From the NCBI GenBank assembly GCA_949825065.1, contig OX463848.1:41372766-41436765 (forward strand): a stretch of DNA of 64,000 nucleotides. Reading direction: 5' to 3'. The DNA is from Odontocerum albicorne (lineage: Eukaryota > Arthropoda > Insecta > Trichoptera > Odontoceridae). A program made the position numbers and the translations under genes. Under the pieces are notes generated by a model. That model saw only the letters and a program-made list of their open reading frames with translations. It did not search any database and was not told the DNA's origin. Below, in pieces: positions 49,901 to 60,023 of the stretch (the first letter of the stretch is position 1; every line of letters starts with the position of its first letter).

Positions 49901-51120
49901 AAGCGTATTTAAGTATTATTTTCAATATATGAGAGGGATATGTGGACTTTAAAATTCTCAATATTTACGAAGTTATAGCTATAAATGAGGCAGCAATTAC
50001 GCCGCACCGGAATGACTCGGACACTAATCTCAAAACTTTAAACGCGTTTTTCTCCAAACTACTTTTTTTGACCTTGTCGACATAAAATGTCAAGTTTTAT
50101 CCAACCGATTGCCTTTAAATTTGGTATAAAACTTTAATAAATATTTTTATATCGTCCATACCTTTAAAAATTCAAAATAGTATGTTTTGCTATTTAAAAA
50201 AAAGGGTAAATAGTTTTTAATAATTTCAAACAGCCGCCATTTTACGATTCAAAAAGAAATTTTTTGGTACCAACTATGACGACATTATTTGTTTTCAAGA
50301 AACTTTGTATAATTTTTATTTAAAATTTAAGAAAGGGTTCCAATCATGTCGACCAGCTCACCCTCTTTTTTACGACAAGATAACAACAGCTGATAACATC
50401 TTGAATTTTAAATATTTTTTTTCAAATTTTTTTTGTACTTTTTCAAATCATCAATAAACAATTTGTAAAAAAAATGTACTGGAATTTAAAAAAAAAAAAA
50501 TTTTTATTTTTTTTATTTAGCCGAAATTCACGCCTCTAGAGTAGTATACCCCATTAAGTTGTTGATATGATAAAATTTTGTGGCCTCTTTCCGGCTCGGT
50601 GCCCTACTTCTACACTTACCAATAAATCCGCCACTGATTATAGAGTATTTCTGTACCACTTTGTGAATTTTCCGAACGAGAGACTTGCTGAGGAATACTC
50701 TGAAGATACCCTGGACTGGGACGAGGAAACAGGGAGATGAATAGAAATCCTCTGATCTTCCACAGCATCCCGTTTTGAAATAATCAAAGCGTGGAATTGA
50801 TTGCATTATTTTCCTCAAAGCTTGCACGATGGAACCGTATCCCTGTTCCACCTTCGTATTTATTTGGTGCCTAATGACCAGCGCTTCTTATAATCTCTTC
50901 TTATTTTTGATAACGAGGAATTTTATGAAATTATGATCGCAATTTATTATCACGCTATTTGCAACCATGACACTTTATTTAAGTGAATGCAAAAAAATAA
51001 TACAATGATTTTGCGTAGAAATTCAGTTTTCAAAGATAAATTGTTTCTTTGAAAAGGAGTAATACTTTGAGGTCAGTTTCGTCTCCATCGATCCAATGAA
51101 AAGTTCTGAATCAATCTTTT
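49901..51120. other. Unassigned; old repeat-like block at 49990-50520
   Basis: CACACCGGAATGACTCGG-like sequence, AACGCGTTTTTCTCCAAACT and long A/T runs are reminiscent of non-coding parts of large DNA transposons, but I cannot name one. A 107-codon minus-strand frame (50851-50528, first codon GTG) includes PRFDYFKTGCCGRSEDFYSS and has no recognised motif. Its base composition is less AT-rich than the flanks, so it could be a vestige of a coding exon. Confidence 0.3.
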
Positions 51121-51515
51121 TTTTTTTTTTTTATTAAACAAGTAAATTACTATACAAACATTTGTCAAGGCTATACCTATATACACATTTATTACTTAAC
51201 TAATCTTAATTATATGTTATAATTTATGAACTTATTTAAACTTATTTTCCTACATATCATTTTATTTTATTTATTCAATCTTAATATATGAAATCTTAGA
51301 AATAATTAACACCTACATACTACTTATAACTAGATAACAATTCTTACACTAATTATTCTGCAAAAACAAGTCCACTCGTTCAGGCTACTTGTATTCCATC
51401 ACATTCACTCAGACCTTGGTCGTCCTCGTTATTTTTAATAATCTTTATATTTAATTTCAATGAAAAGGTTAACATCGGCATATTACTTATAACTAGATAA
51501 CAATTCTTACAACTA
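51121..51515. repeat. Dispersed repeat related to 48160
   Basis: After a T-run (51119-51133), TCAATCTTAATATATGAAAT, AATAATTAACACCTACATAC and AACTAGATAACAATTCTTAC appear. GTTCAGGCTACTTGTATTCC is repeated at 51379 and 51807, flanking the PLE palindrome. Confidence 0.5.
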
Positions 51516-51601
51516 TATTGTTTATAGTTAAGGCATTAACTTTGTGAATATTGTAATTTATTTTATTAAACATATTTTTTCCACTTTTTGTAACGGTATA
51601 G

Positions 51602-51639
51602 CCCTACCGTTTTCAAGGCTTTCACCTCATCTTCAGGGG
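51602..51639 (-). ncRNA. Hammerhead-like motif, P3 left half
   Basis: Minus strand CCC|CUGAAGA|U|GAGGU-GAAA-GCCUU|GAAAAC|GGUA|GGG. One C to A change next to GAAA alters stem III, so activity is uncertain. Confidence 0.45.
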
Positions 51640-51679
51640 AGCACAAACAAGACTCTTGTTTGTTTGTCTTGTTTGTGTT

Positions 51680-51717
51680 CCCCTGAAGATGAGGTGCAAA
51701 CCTTGAAACCGGTAGGG
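51680..51717 (+). ncRNA. Hammerhead-like motif, P3 right half
   Basis: CCC|CUGAAGA|U|GAGGU-GCAA-ACCUU|GAAAC|CG|GUA|GGG. A GCAA loop replaces GAAA; both are GNRA tetraloops. All core positions and three short stems are present. Confidence 0.58.
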
Positions 51718-51782
51718 TTATACCGTTACAAAAAGTGGAATAAACAGTGTTTGATAAAATTAATTTCAAATTCTTACAACTA

Positions 51783-52076
51783 ATTAGCAAGTACATGTCC
51801 ATTCGTTCAGGCTACTTGTATTCCATCACATTCACTAAGACCTTAAACATCCCAGCTTATACTGTAGGTGAACTAATCAGGCCAATTTTTAAGTATTGAA
51901 TGAAAGACAGTGGTACATTGTTGCTTAATCACAGTTTTTAGTAAGACCTTCACTGGTTGCGTCTGTACTCAACATGTGCAGACTTTTTTTATTGTCATTA
52001 TCCGTTTTAGAAATCTACAATTGATTTACTGTTTACAGAAGAATGTGTTTAAGCTGTATGCAAATACTATGCTATT
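51783..52076. other. Unassigned
   Basis: After the repeated phrase at 51807, no feature seen. Confidence 0.4.
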
Positions 52077-52080
52077 TTAA

Positions 52081-52264
52081 CACTTGCCTTAATGTGCTAA
52101 ACAATTCCGCCAGCCACTGTGCTGGACGCTCAGCATCCAGTGAAAAATATATGTTGAAAATTAAAATTATGCAAAATCTGCTAGGTTATTTTCTGTAATT
52201 AATTATAAAATTATTTTATTATGTAAGTCCTGGTCACTCACTATCCATCATAGGGTGGCAAGTG
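52081..52264. mobile_element. 184-bp TTAA MITE with CACTTGCC ends
   Basis: TTAA at 52077-52080 and 52265-52268; ends CACTTGCC and GGCAAGTG. Internal ACGCTCAGCATCCAGTGAAA and GCAAAATCTGCTAGGTTATT are shared with 1530-1744, so the two are copies of one family with a 31-bp size difference. Confidence 0.88.
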
Positions 52265-52268
52265 TTAA

Positions 52269-52739
52269 ATGAAAGACTTAAGCATCGTGAATTTTGATAT
52301 TCGCGGGGGATCTTGGAATAAATTTCCCGCAGATACCAAGCAATGACTACCTTTAAAACGGCAATAACTTTCACATCAACCCAATAATTTGTTTAATAGC
52401 TTTAATTATTCTAACTTTAAGTGATCAAAATTTCGTTTAATTTAAATCCTAGCTTTAACTTATCAAATGAAACTTAATTGACCGTAACTTTACTTAACTC
52501 AAGTTCAAATAAACTTTACCTTTCCTGAATCAAAGTTAAGTTTACCTGAAGTTGTTACCTGCTGAGGTCTTCATTAAAAATGGAAAAGGTGCGTACTACT
52601 ATGTGTTTGAAATCTACTTTTTTACTATGTGTAAATATTTTTTTCCGATTACATTCTTCCTCGAATTCTAAACCGATTTGTAACAGAAATGTTCTTTATT
52701 AAATTACTTTCAATTGATGAAAACCTTTTATTTTTTCAA
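52269..52739. other. Unassigned
   Basis: No feature seen. Confidence 0.4.
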
Positions 52740-53386
52740 TCACATAAATACATAAATATAGCTTTATTGATAACAACATAGTATGTACATATTTAAATAC
52801 ATTTCAAAATCACATATATTTGTGTATCTCAAAATAAATAGCAGAAAATTAATTTAAGAGAGAAGCTATCAAAAGGTCTGGGCTCATCTCATAACATCCC
52901 CCCGGTCGAGATACTCCACACCAATATAGGGCGAGCCTAGCCGCGAGGACACTTGATGTTTCTCAGCCTACACCCTTACACGTGTAGATTAAGAAGAAAA
53001 AAAAACAAAAAAATAAATCCGAGTATATGGCAGAAAAAAATAAAAAAGCAATCCCATTAATACCACCTCAGATAAACTCAAATAAATAAATATAGTTTTT
53101 TTATGGTATGTACAATATGTACATATGTTATATAAATTTATTCCGAAATCATACATATATCTCAATATAAACTGCAAAGAATAGATTTGAGAAAGGAGTT
53201 ATTGAAAGGTCCAGGCTCATCCTACAACGTCCTCCCGGCCGAGTAACCCCCCACTAATAAAGGGTGAGCCCGACCGCAAAGACACCAGGTGTTTTTCAGC
53301 CCACACCTTTGTACATGGAATTTCAAGTCAATGGAAAAAATACAATTGAGAGAGAAGTCTTTAAAGGGTCTGGCCTCATTTCATAA
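52740..53386. repeat. Repeat block K, two tandem copies and a third begun
   Basis: AGAAGCTATCAAAAGGTCTG (52860) with CATCTCATAACATCCC, CCCGGTCGAGATACTCCAC and GCCGCGAGGACACTTGATG is echoed at 53190-53310 (GGAGTTATTGAAAGGTCC, CCTCCCGGCCGAGTAA, GACCGCAAAGACACCAGGTG). It begins again at 53350, and the DNA upstream of each (AATATAGTTTTTTTATGG-type) is also repeated. The third copy is cut by mariner M4 and continues at 54250-54320. A scrap occurs at 58555-58610 beyond the 53-bp array. Confidence 0.75.
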
Positions 53387-53388
53387 TA

Positions 53389-54247
53389 CTACCTTGATCA
53401 AAAAGTTTTAGGACTTAATTCATAAAATCGATATGGTCCACTTCAAAGTACTCCCCATCGACTGCAACGCACTTACGCCAGCGCTTGATCCAATCCTCGA
53501 AACACCGCTGGTACTCAATTTTCGGTATGTCCATCAGAGCCGTCTTCGATTTTTTCGTGACATTCTCTCGGGTGCTGTAACGCGTTCCGCGAAGCGGTTT
53601 TTTAAGTCGGTTGAACAGAAAAAAGTCGCAGGGAGCCAGATCAGGTGAATTCAAAGGCTGCTGGATAGTAGTCGTGTTGTTTTTGGTCAAAAACTCATGG
53701 AAATCATGTATTTCGTGATTTCAACGCGGTCCTTTTTCTGTCTGAGGCTCAAATCACTAACCAAAATGTCTTGAGCGGATCCATAAGCGATGTTCAGTCC
53801 TCTGCCAGCTCTCTAATGGTCAATTTGCGGTTTTCGGCCAACATTTCTTTGATTTTATCAATATTTTCATCGGTTTTCGACTGCCACTGCGTTCGTCATC
53901 CTCGACCGACTCACGACCACTTCTGAAACTTTCTTGCCACCGAAAAACACTTCTCCAACATTTCCAAGGTCTGCGGACCGTTAAATCCGTTTTTCACACA
54001 AAATTGAATGCAAACTCGTTGATGCACAGTTGATGCCATTTTCAAACTTGTAAAAAATCGAAAACACGCACAAAGGTAGATGTACTCAGTACAGCGCAAC
54101 TTTTACAAATGTCAAGCTATGACGCTGAAATTTAGAGGGAAGTGTCAATGATAAATGAGGTAATCTAACAAAAAAAAAAAAGAATTCCAATCGGGTGACT
54201 GGCAGTGCCACACGGTGGCCGGTCCTGAAACTTTTTGATCAAGGTAG
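53389..54247 (-). mobile_element. Mariner family M4, internally deleted (859 bp)
   Basis: TA flanks at 53387-53388 and 54248-54249; ends CTACCTTGATCAAAAAGTTT and AAACTTTTTGATCAAGGTAG. It is inserted in repeat block K, whose sequence continues across it (CATAATACTAC / TATCCCCAGTCGAGATAC). Confidence 0.9.
53415..54036 (-). pseudogene. Mariner M4 transposase, central deletion
   Basis: On the minus strand MASTVHQRVCIQFCVKNGFN, GPQTLEMLEKCF give the first HTH, then frameshifts lead to RKSFRSGRESVEDDERSG-like sequence and NIDKIKEMLAENRKLTIREL with IAYGSAQDILVSDL (second HTH). A deletion then joins VEITKYMIS directly to EFLTKNNTTTIQQP, just before the third catalytic Asp (NSPDLAPCDFFLF). The first and second Asp regions are missing. 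The end is RWRKCVAVDGEYFEVDHIDF. Confidence 0.85.
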
Positions 54248-54249
54248 TA

Positions 54250-54489
54250 TATCCCCAGTCGAGATACATTCCCACCTAAAGAGGGCAAGTCAGCCACGAG
54301 GACATCCGATATTTTTAAGAATAAATTATAACTCAAAAAATTAAACAGTTTATACAACTATAAACTCAATAACCATGCATAAAAAATGTTACATATATAA
54401 ATACACTCTCACACACAATCTTAAATTCACTATAGCCTTACGAGAGATTGTAAAATTTAAAAAAAAATAACAAATAAACTGGATTACAT
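54250..54489. repeat. Repeat block K, remainder of third copy, and spacer
   Basis: GTCGAGATACATTCCCACC, AAGAGGGCAAGTCAGCCACG, AGGACATCCGATATTTTT continue block K after the mariner. AT-rich spacer follows to the satellite. Confidence 0.6.
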
Positions 54490-57400
54490 TTTTTTGCTGA
54501 GAGTCTTCATATTAAGCTAGTCGCTGCAGCTTGGATCTGTTGACTTTTGCTGAGAGTCTTCATATTAAGCTAATTGCTGCAACTTGGATCTGTTGATTTT
54601 TGCTGAGAGTCTTCATATTAAGGTAGTTGCTGCAGCTTGGATCTGTTGATTTTTGCTGAGAGTCTTCATATTAAGCTAGTTGCTGCAGCTTGGATCTGTT
54701 GATTTTTGCTGAGAGTCTTCATATTAAGCTAATTGCTGCAGCTTGGATCTGTTGATTTTTGCTGAGAGTCTTCATATTAAAATAGTTGCTGCAGCTTGGA
54801 TCTCTTGATTTTTGCTGAGAGTCTTCATATTAAGCTAGTTGCTGCAGCTTGGATCTGTTGATTTTTGCTGAAAGTCTTCATATTAAGCTAGTTGCTGCAG
54901 CTTGGATCTGTTGATTTTTGCTGAGAGTCTTCATATTAAGCTAATTGCTGCAGCTTGGATCTGTTGATTTTTGCTGAGAGTCTTCATATTAAGCTAGTTG
55001 CTGCAGCTTGGATCTGTTGATTTTTGCTGAAAGTCTTCATATTAAGCTAGTTGCTGCAGCTTGGATCTGTTGATTTTTGCTGAGAGTCTTCATATTAAGC
55101 TAATTGCTGCAGCTTGGATCTGTTGATTTTTGCTGAGAGTCTTCATATTAAGCTAGTTGCTGCAGCTTGGATCTGTTGATTTTTGCTGAAAGTTTTCATA
55201 TTAAGCTAGTTGCTGCAGCTTGGATCTGTTGATTTTTGCTGAGAGTCTTCATATTAAGCTAGTTGCTGCAGCTTGGATCTGTTGAGTTTTGCTGAGAGTC
55301 TTCATATTAAGCTAGTTGCTGCAGCTTGGATCTGTTGATTTTTGCTGAGAGTCTTCATATTAAAATAGTTGCTGCAGCTTGGATCTCTTGATTTTTGCTG
55401 AGAGTCTTCATATTAAGCTAGTTGCTGCAGCTTGGATCTGTTGATTTTTGCTGAAAGTCTTCATATTAAGCTAGTTGCTGCAGCTTGGATCTGTTGATTT
55501 TTGCTGAGAGTCTTCATATTGAGCTAGTTGCTGCAGCTTGGATTTGTTGATTTTTGCTGAGAGTCTTCATATTAAAATAGTTGCTGCAGCTTGGATCTCT
55601 TGATTTTTGCTGAGAGTCTTCATATTAAGCTAGTTGCTGCAGCTTGGATCTGTTGATTTTTGCTGAAAGTCTTCATATTAAGCTAGTTGCTGCAGCTTGG
55701 ATCTGTTGATTTTTGCTGAGAGTCTTCATATTAAGCTAATTGCTGCAGCTTGGATCTGTTGATTTTTGCTGAAAGTCTTCATATTAAGCTAGTTGCTGCA
55801 GCTTGGATCTGTTGATTTTTGCTGAGAGTCTTCATATTAAGCTAATTGCTGCAGCTTGGATCTGTTGATTTTTGCTGAGAGTCTTCATATTAAGCTAGTT
55901 GCGGCAGCTTGAATCTCTTGATTTTTGCTGAGAGTCTTCATATTAAGCTAGTTGCTGCAGCTTGGATCTGTTGATTTTTGCTGAAAGTTTTCATATTAAG
56001 CTAGTTGCTGCAGCTTGGATCTGTTGATTTTTGCTGAGAGTCTTCATATTAAGCTAGTTGCTGCAGCTTGGATCTGTTGAGTTTTGCTGAGAGTCTTCAT
56101 ATTAAGCTAGTTGCTGCAGCTTGGATCTGTTGATTTTTGCTGAGAGTCTTCATATTAAGCTAGTTGCTGCAGCTTGGATCTGTTGATTTTTGCTGAGAGT
56201 CTTCATATTAAAATAGTTGCTGCAGCTTGGATCTCTTGATTTTTGCTGAGAGTCTTCATATTAATCTAGTTGCTGCAGCTTGGATCTGTTGATTTTTGCT
56301 GAAAGTCTTCATATTAAGCTAGTTGCTGCAGCTTGGATCTGTTGATTTTTGCTGAGAGTCTTCATATTGAGCTAGTTGCTGCAGCTTGGATTTGTTGATT
56401 TTTGCTGAAAGTCTTCATATTAAGCTAGTTGCTGCAGCTTGGATCTGTTGATTTTTGCTGAGAGTCTTCATATTGAGCTAGTTGCTGCAGCTTGGATTTG
56501 TTGATTTTTGCTGAGAGTCTTCATATTAAAATAGTTGCTGCAGCTTGGATCTCTTGATTTTTGCTGAGAGTCTTCATATTAAGCTAGTTGCTGCAGCTTG
56601 GATCTGTTGATTTTTGCTAAAAGTCTTCATATTAAGCTAGTTGCTGCAGCTTGGATCTGTTGATTTTTGCTGAGAGTCTTCATATTAAGCTAATTGCTGC
56701 AGCTTGGATCTGTTGATTTTTGCTGAAAGTCTTCATATTAAGCTAGTTGCTGCAGCTTGGATCTGTTGATTTTTGCTGAGAGTCTTCATATTAAGCTAAT
56801 TGCTGCAGCTTGGATCTGTTGATTTTTGCTGAGAGTCTTCATATTAAGCTAGTTGCGGCAGCTTGAATCTCTTGATTTTTGCTGAGAGTCTTCATATTAA
56901 GCTAGTTGCTGCAGCTTGGATCTGTTGAGTTTTGCTGAAAGTTTTCATATTAAGCTAGTTGCTGCAGCTTGGATCTGTTGATTTTTGCTGAGAGTCTTCA
57001 TATTAAGCTAGTTGCTGCAGCTTGGATCTGTTGAGTTTTGCTGAGAGTCTTCATATTAAGCTAGTTGCTGCAGCTTGGATCTGTTGATTTTTGCTGAGAG
57101 TCTTCATATTAAGCTAGTTGCTGCAGCTTGGATCTGTTGATTTTTGCTGAGAGTCTTCATATTAAAATAGTTGCTGCAGCTTGGATCTCTTGATTTTTGC
57201 TGAGAGTCTTCATATTAAGCTAGTTGCTGCAGCTTGGATCTGTTGATTTTTGCTGAAAGTCTTCATATTAAACTAGTTGCTGCAGCTTGGATCTGTTGAT
57301 TTTTGCTGAGAGTCTTCATATTGAGCTAGTTGCTGCAGCTTGGATTTGTTGATTTTTGCTGAGAGTCTTCATATTAAGCTAGTTGCTGCAGCTTGGATCT

Positions 57401-58363
57401 GTTGATTTTTGCTGAGAGTCTTCATATTAAAATAGTTGCTGCAGCTTGGATCTCTTGACTTTTGCTGAGAGTCTTCATATTAAGCTAATTGCTGCAACTT
57501 GGATCTGTTGATTTTTGATGAGAGTCCTCATATTAAGCTAGTTGCTGCAGCTTGGATCTGTTGATTTTTGCTGAGAGTCTTCATATTAAGCTGGTTGCTG
57601 CAGCTTGGATCTCTTGATTTTTGCTGAGAGTCTTCATATTAAGCAAATTGCTGCAACTTGGATCTGTTGATTTTTGCTGAGAGTCTTCATATTAAGCTAG
57701 TTGCTGCAGCTTGGATTTGTTGATTTTTGCTGAGAGTCTTCATATTAAGCTAGTTGCTGCAGCTTGGATCTGTTGATTTTTGCTGAGAGTCTTCATATTA
57801 AAATAGTTGCTGCAGCTTGGATCTCTTGATTTTTGCTGAGAGTCTTCATATTAAGCTAATTGCTGCAACTTGGATCTGTTGATTTTTGCTGAGAGTCTTC
57901 ATATTAAGCTAGTTGCTGCAGCTTGGATTTGTTGATTTTTGCTGAGAGTCTTCATATTAAGCTTGTTGCTGCAGCTTGGATCTGTTGATTTTTGCTGAGA
58001 GTCTTCATATTAAGCTGGTTGCTGCAGCTTGGATTTGTTGATTTTTGCTGAGAGTCTTCATATTAAGCTAGTTGCTGCAGCTTGGATCTGTTGAGTTTTG
58101 CTGAGAGTCTTCATATTAAGCTAGTTGCTGCAGCTTGGATCTGTTGATTTTTGCTGAGAGTCTTCATATTAAGCTAGTTGCTGCAGCTTGGATCTGTTGA
58201 GTTTTGCTGAGAGTCTTCATATTAAGCTAGTTGCTGCAGCTTGGATCTCTTGATTTTTGCTGAGAGTCTTCATATTAAGCTAGTTGCTGCAGCTTGGATT
58301 AATTGATTTTTGCTGAGAGTGTTCATATTAAGCTAGTTGCTGCAGCTTGGATCTATTGATTTT
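54490..58363. repeat. 53-bp satellite array, about 73 units, with 954-bp higher-order repeat
   Basis: Unit: TTTTTGCTGAGAGTCTTCAT ATTAAGCTAGTTGCTGCAGC TTGGATCTGTTGA (53 bp). Variant units mark a higher order. ATTAAAATAG lies at 54776, 55359, 55571, 56207, 56525, 57161, 57426 and 57797. The pairs 55571/56525 and 56207/57161 are 954 bp apart, as are GCGGCAGCTTGAATC at 55901 and 56855. 954 = 18 x 53, so a block of 18 units was duplicated once between about 55.4 and 57.3 kb. Stops occur in all frames, so it has no coding potential. GCTGCAGC inside each unit is a palindrome around PstI-type CTGCAG. Confidence 0.97.
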
Positions 58364-58689
58364 TTTATGTGCTGCTAAATCTGAATGTCGTTGGTGTAAG
58401 TCAGTTGTCTCAAAACAGGAAATGATTCTTGTAAAATTGCTGAATTATTAATAATTTAATTAAAATAAACTCTTAATATAATAGGTTCACCAAATATTTA
58501 CTTCGTAATTCCACATATATGTTAAATCGCGGGAAAAGAAAAGTCATTTAAAAGAGAAACTATCAAAAGGTCCGGGTTTATCTCACAATACCCTCCCAGC
58601 CGTTACATACCTCTGCAGCCGGAGCTTTGTTATGGAATATCTGAAGAAATTGGTTGTGTGAGGAATTTGTAAACTCCATATTTAATATC
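58364..58689. other. Unassigned, with block K scrap at 58555-58610
   Basis: ACTATCAAAAGGTCCGGGTT and CAATACCCTCCCAGCCG resemble block K, so that block flanks the satellite on both sides. Confidence 0.5.
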
Positions 58690-59344
58690 TACCTTTCTGT
58701 GCTAAAATAAAGCCTTGCGTTGCGGTGCTGTGTGTTCAATGCACATCAATAGACATGTGAAAATGAGCAATTTAAAATCGTAAAAATAAGAATATTCATA
58801 ACCAATCGCTTACATTTATTAAATTTAAAGTCAAAAGTGATAATAATTTAAATTCAATTGCTGAAAACATGAATAAAAACATCGGCCGACTTTCACAAAA
58901 CGGGCAAAGAGACCACCTCAAATGGATGTCCTAGAGCTACAGAGAGTTGAGACGGACTAACACTGTGTATGTTATACCTCGAAGGAAGAAACACAACTGC
59001 AAACTGAGATTATATTTCTTGCGTTCCCATATACCGAAGTAGAGTGAGAGTGAGACGTGAATAGCGTCGCTTCGTCACCCATAGTGTTTTTTTAGATTAA
59101 ATATACCTACGTCACACACTGGCGCACGTTTGATTGCATTGGTGAATTTATTCCCGATTTACACAAAATATACCTGATGTGGCCGATAAGTGCTAATTAT
59201 TATTAATACTATTTTTTTCATTCAATGCGTAAATGTATTATGGAGGAATACCTAAAATCTAAACCCAGTATTTATTATATTTATAGAGATATTAAAGTTT
59301 TTAGAAACAATGTGTACTAGTTACACATCACAGGGAAAGAAGGG
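58690..59344. mobile_element. TTAA-flanked element, copy C
   Basis: Left end CTACCTTTCTGTGCTAAAAT (left TTAA not preserved); right end ACATCACAGGGAAAGAAGGG followed by TTAA (59345-59348). Internal landmarks AACATCGGCCGAC, TTTCACAAAACGGGC and ACTAGTTACACATCACAG match copies A and B. It retains a middle stretch (CACCCATAGTGTTTTTTTAG) also seen in A. Confidence 0.78.
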
Positions 59345-59348
59345 TTAA

Positions 59349-59615
59349 AGCGTCTTTGCAAAACTTTACTATCGTATAAAATTCAAATAATTCTTCACAT
59401 AATATTTTTGTTTAAAACACGGACTTTCAAAAGCATAACTTTGCTCTTGATTTTTCATTCATTGACAACTTTCTTTGTCTTGTAAATAAGAAGCTTATTT
59501 AGTGAATTTTCGATTCTAATTTGTATTTGTTTCTTCTTCAAGGAATCCAGACTGGTTTTTATTGAAGACTTTTTTAACATCGTTCTAATCGGCTGGAAGA
59601 GATTACCACTTGGTC
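59349..59615. other. Spacer with LINE-T/SINE2 tail scrap
   Basis: GGCTGGAAGAGATTACCACT at 59591 is a diverged piece of the tail shared by LINE-T and SINE2, cut by the piggyBac insertion at 59619. Confidence 0.45.
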
Positions 59616-60023
59616 ACGTTAACACTTGCCGTACGGTGATGGATAGCGAGTGATCATGACTTATATTTTATTTAATTTCTCGAAATATACTGCTTGCAGG
59701 GTCTTCATACTTTATGTATTCCTCATCGAAACCTCTATGATTTGAATGATGTCATTAGGAAACAAAACATTCATAGTTAATTCAACAGAAATTAATGATT
59801 TTAAATCGCGAATTGACGAAATGTCAAACACTCATTCTTTTTTGACAGTTCGTTCCAGGGGTTCGTCACCAGTTTTATAATCCTGATTGTTATTTTTAAT
59901 TTTTATCTGGTATGTTTTTTCTATTATCATTTTTTATCTGGTATGTTATATTGTACCATTACTCTTTTTATAATAAATGTACATTTTATTTATAATTTCA
60001 TTTTCAAAAATATAATAATTGAG

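Larger units (their letters stand above)
51516..51768. mobile_element. Compact palindromic PLE derivative P3 (253 bp) with 14-bp target duplication
   Basis: AATTCTTACAACTA at 51502-51515 and 51769-51782 flanks the insertion. It begins TTGTTTATAGTTAAGGC and ends GATAAAATTAATTTC. The left half is PLE end in minus orientation, the right half in plus orientation, joined by a CAAACAAGAC..GTTTGTTTGTC centre. No coding sequence. It is built like P2 at 11168-11396. Confidence 0.87.

Noticed and set aside
50528..50851. Host gene exon
   Set aside because: The frame starts with GTG, lacks convincing splice borders and has no recognised domain; kept only as a low-confidence vestige.
54490..58363. CRISPR-like or tandem gene array
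   Set aside because: 53-bp units have no spacer-like variable part and stops in all frames.
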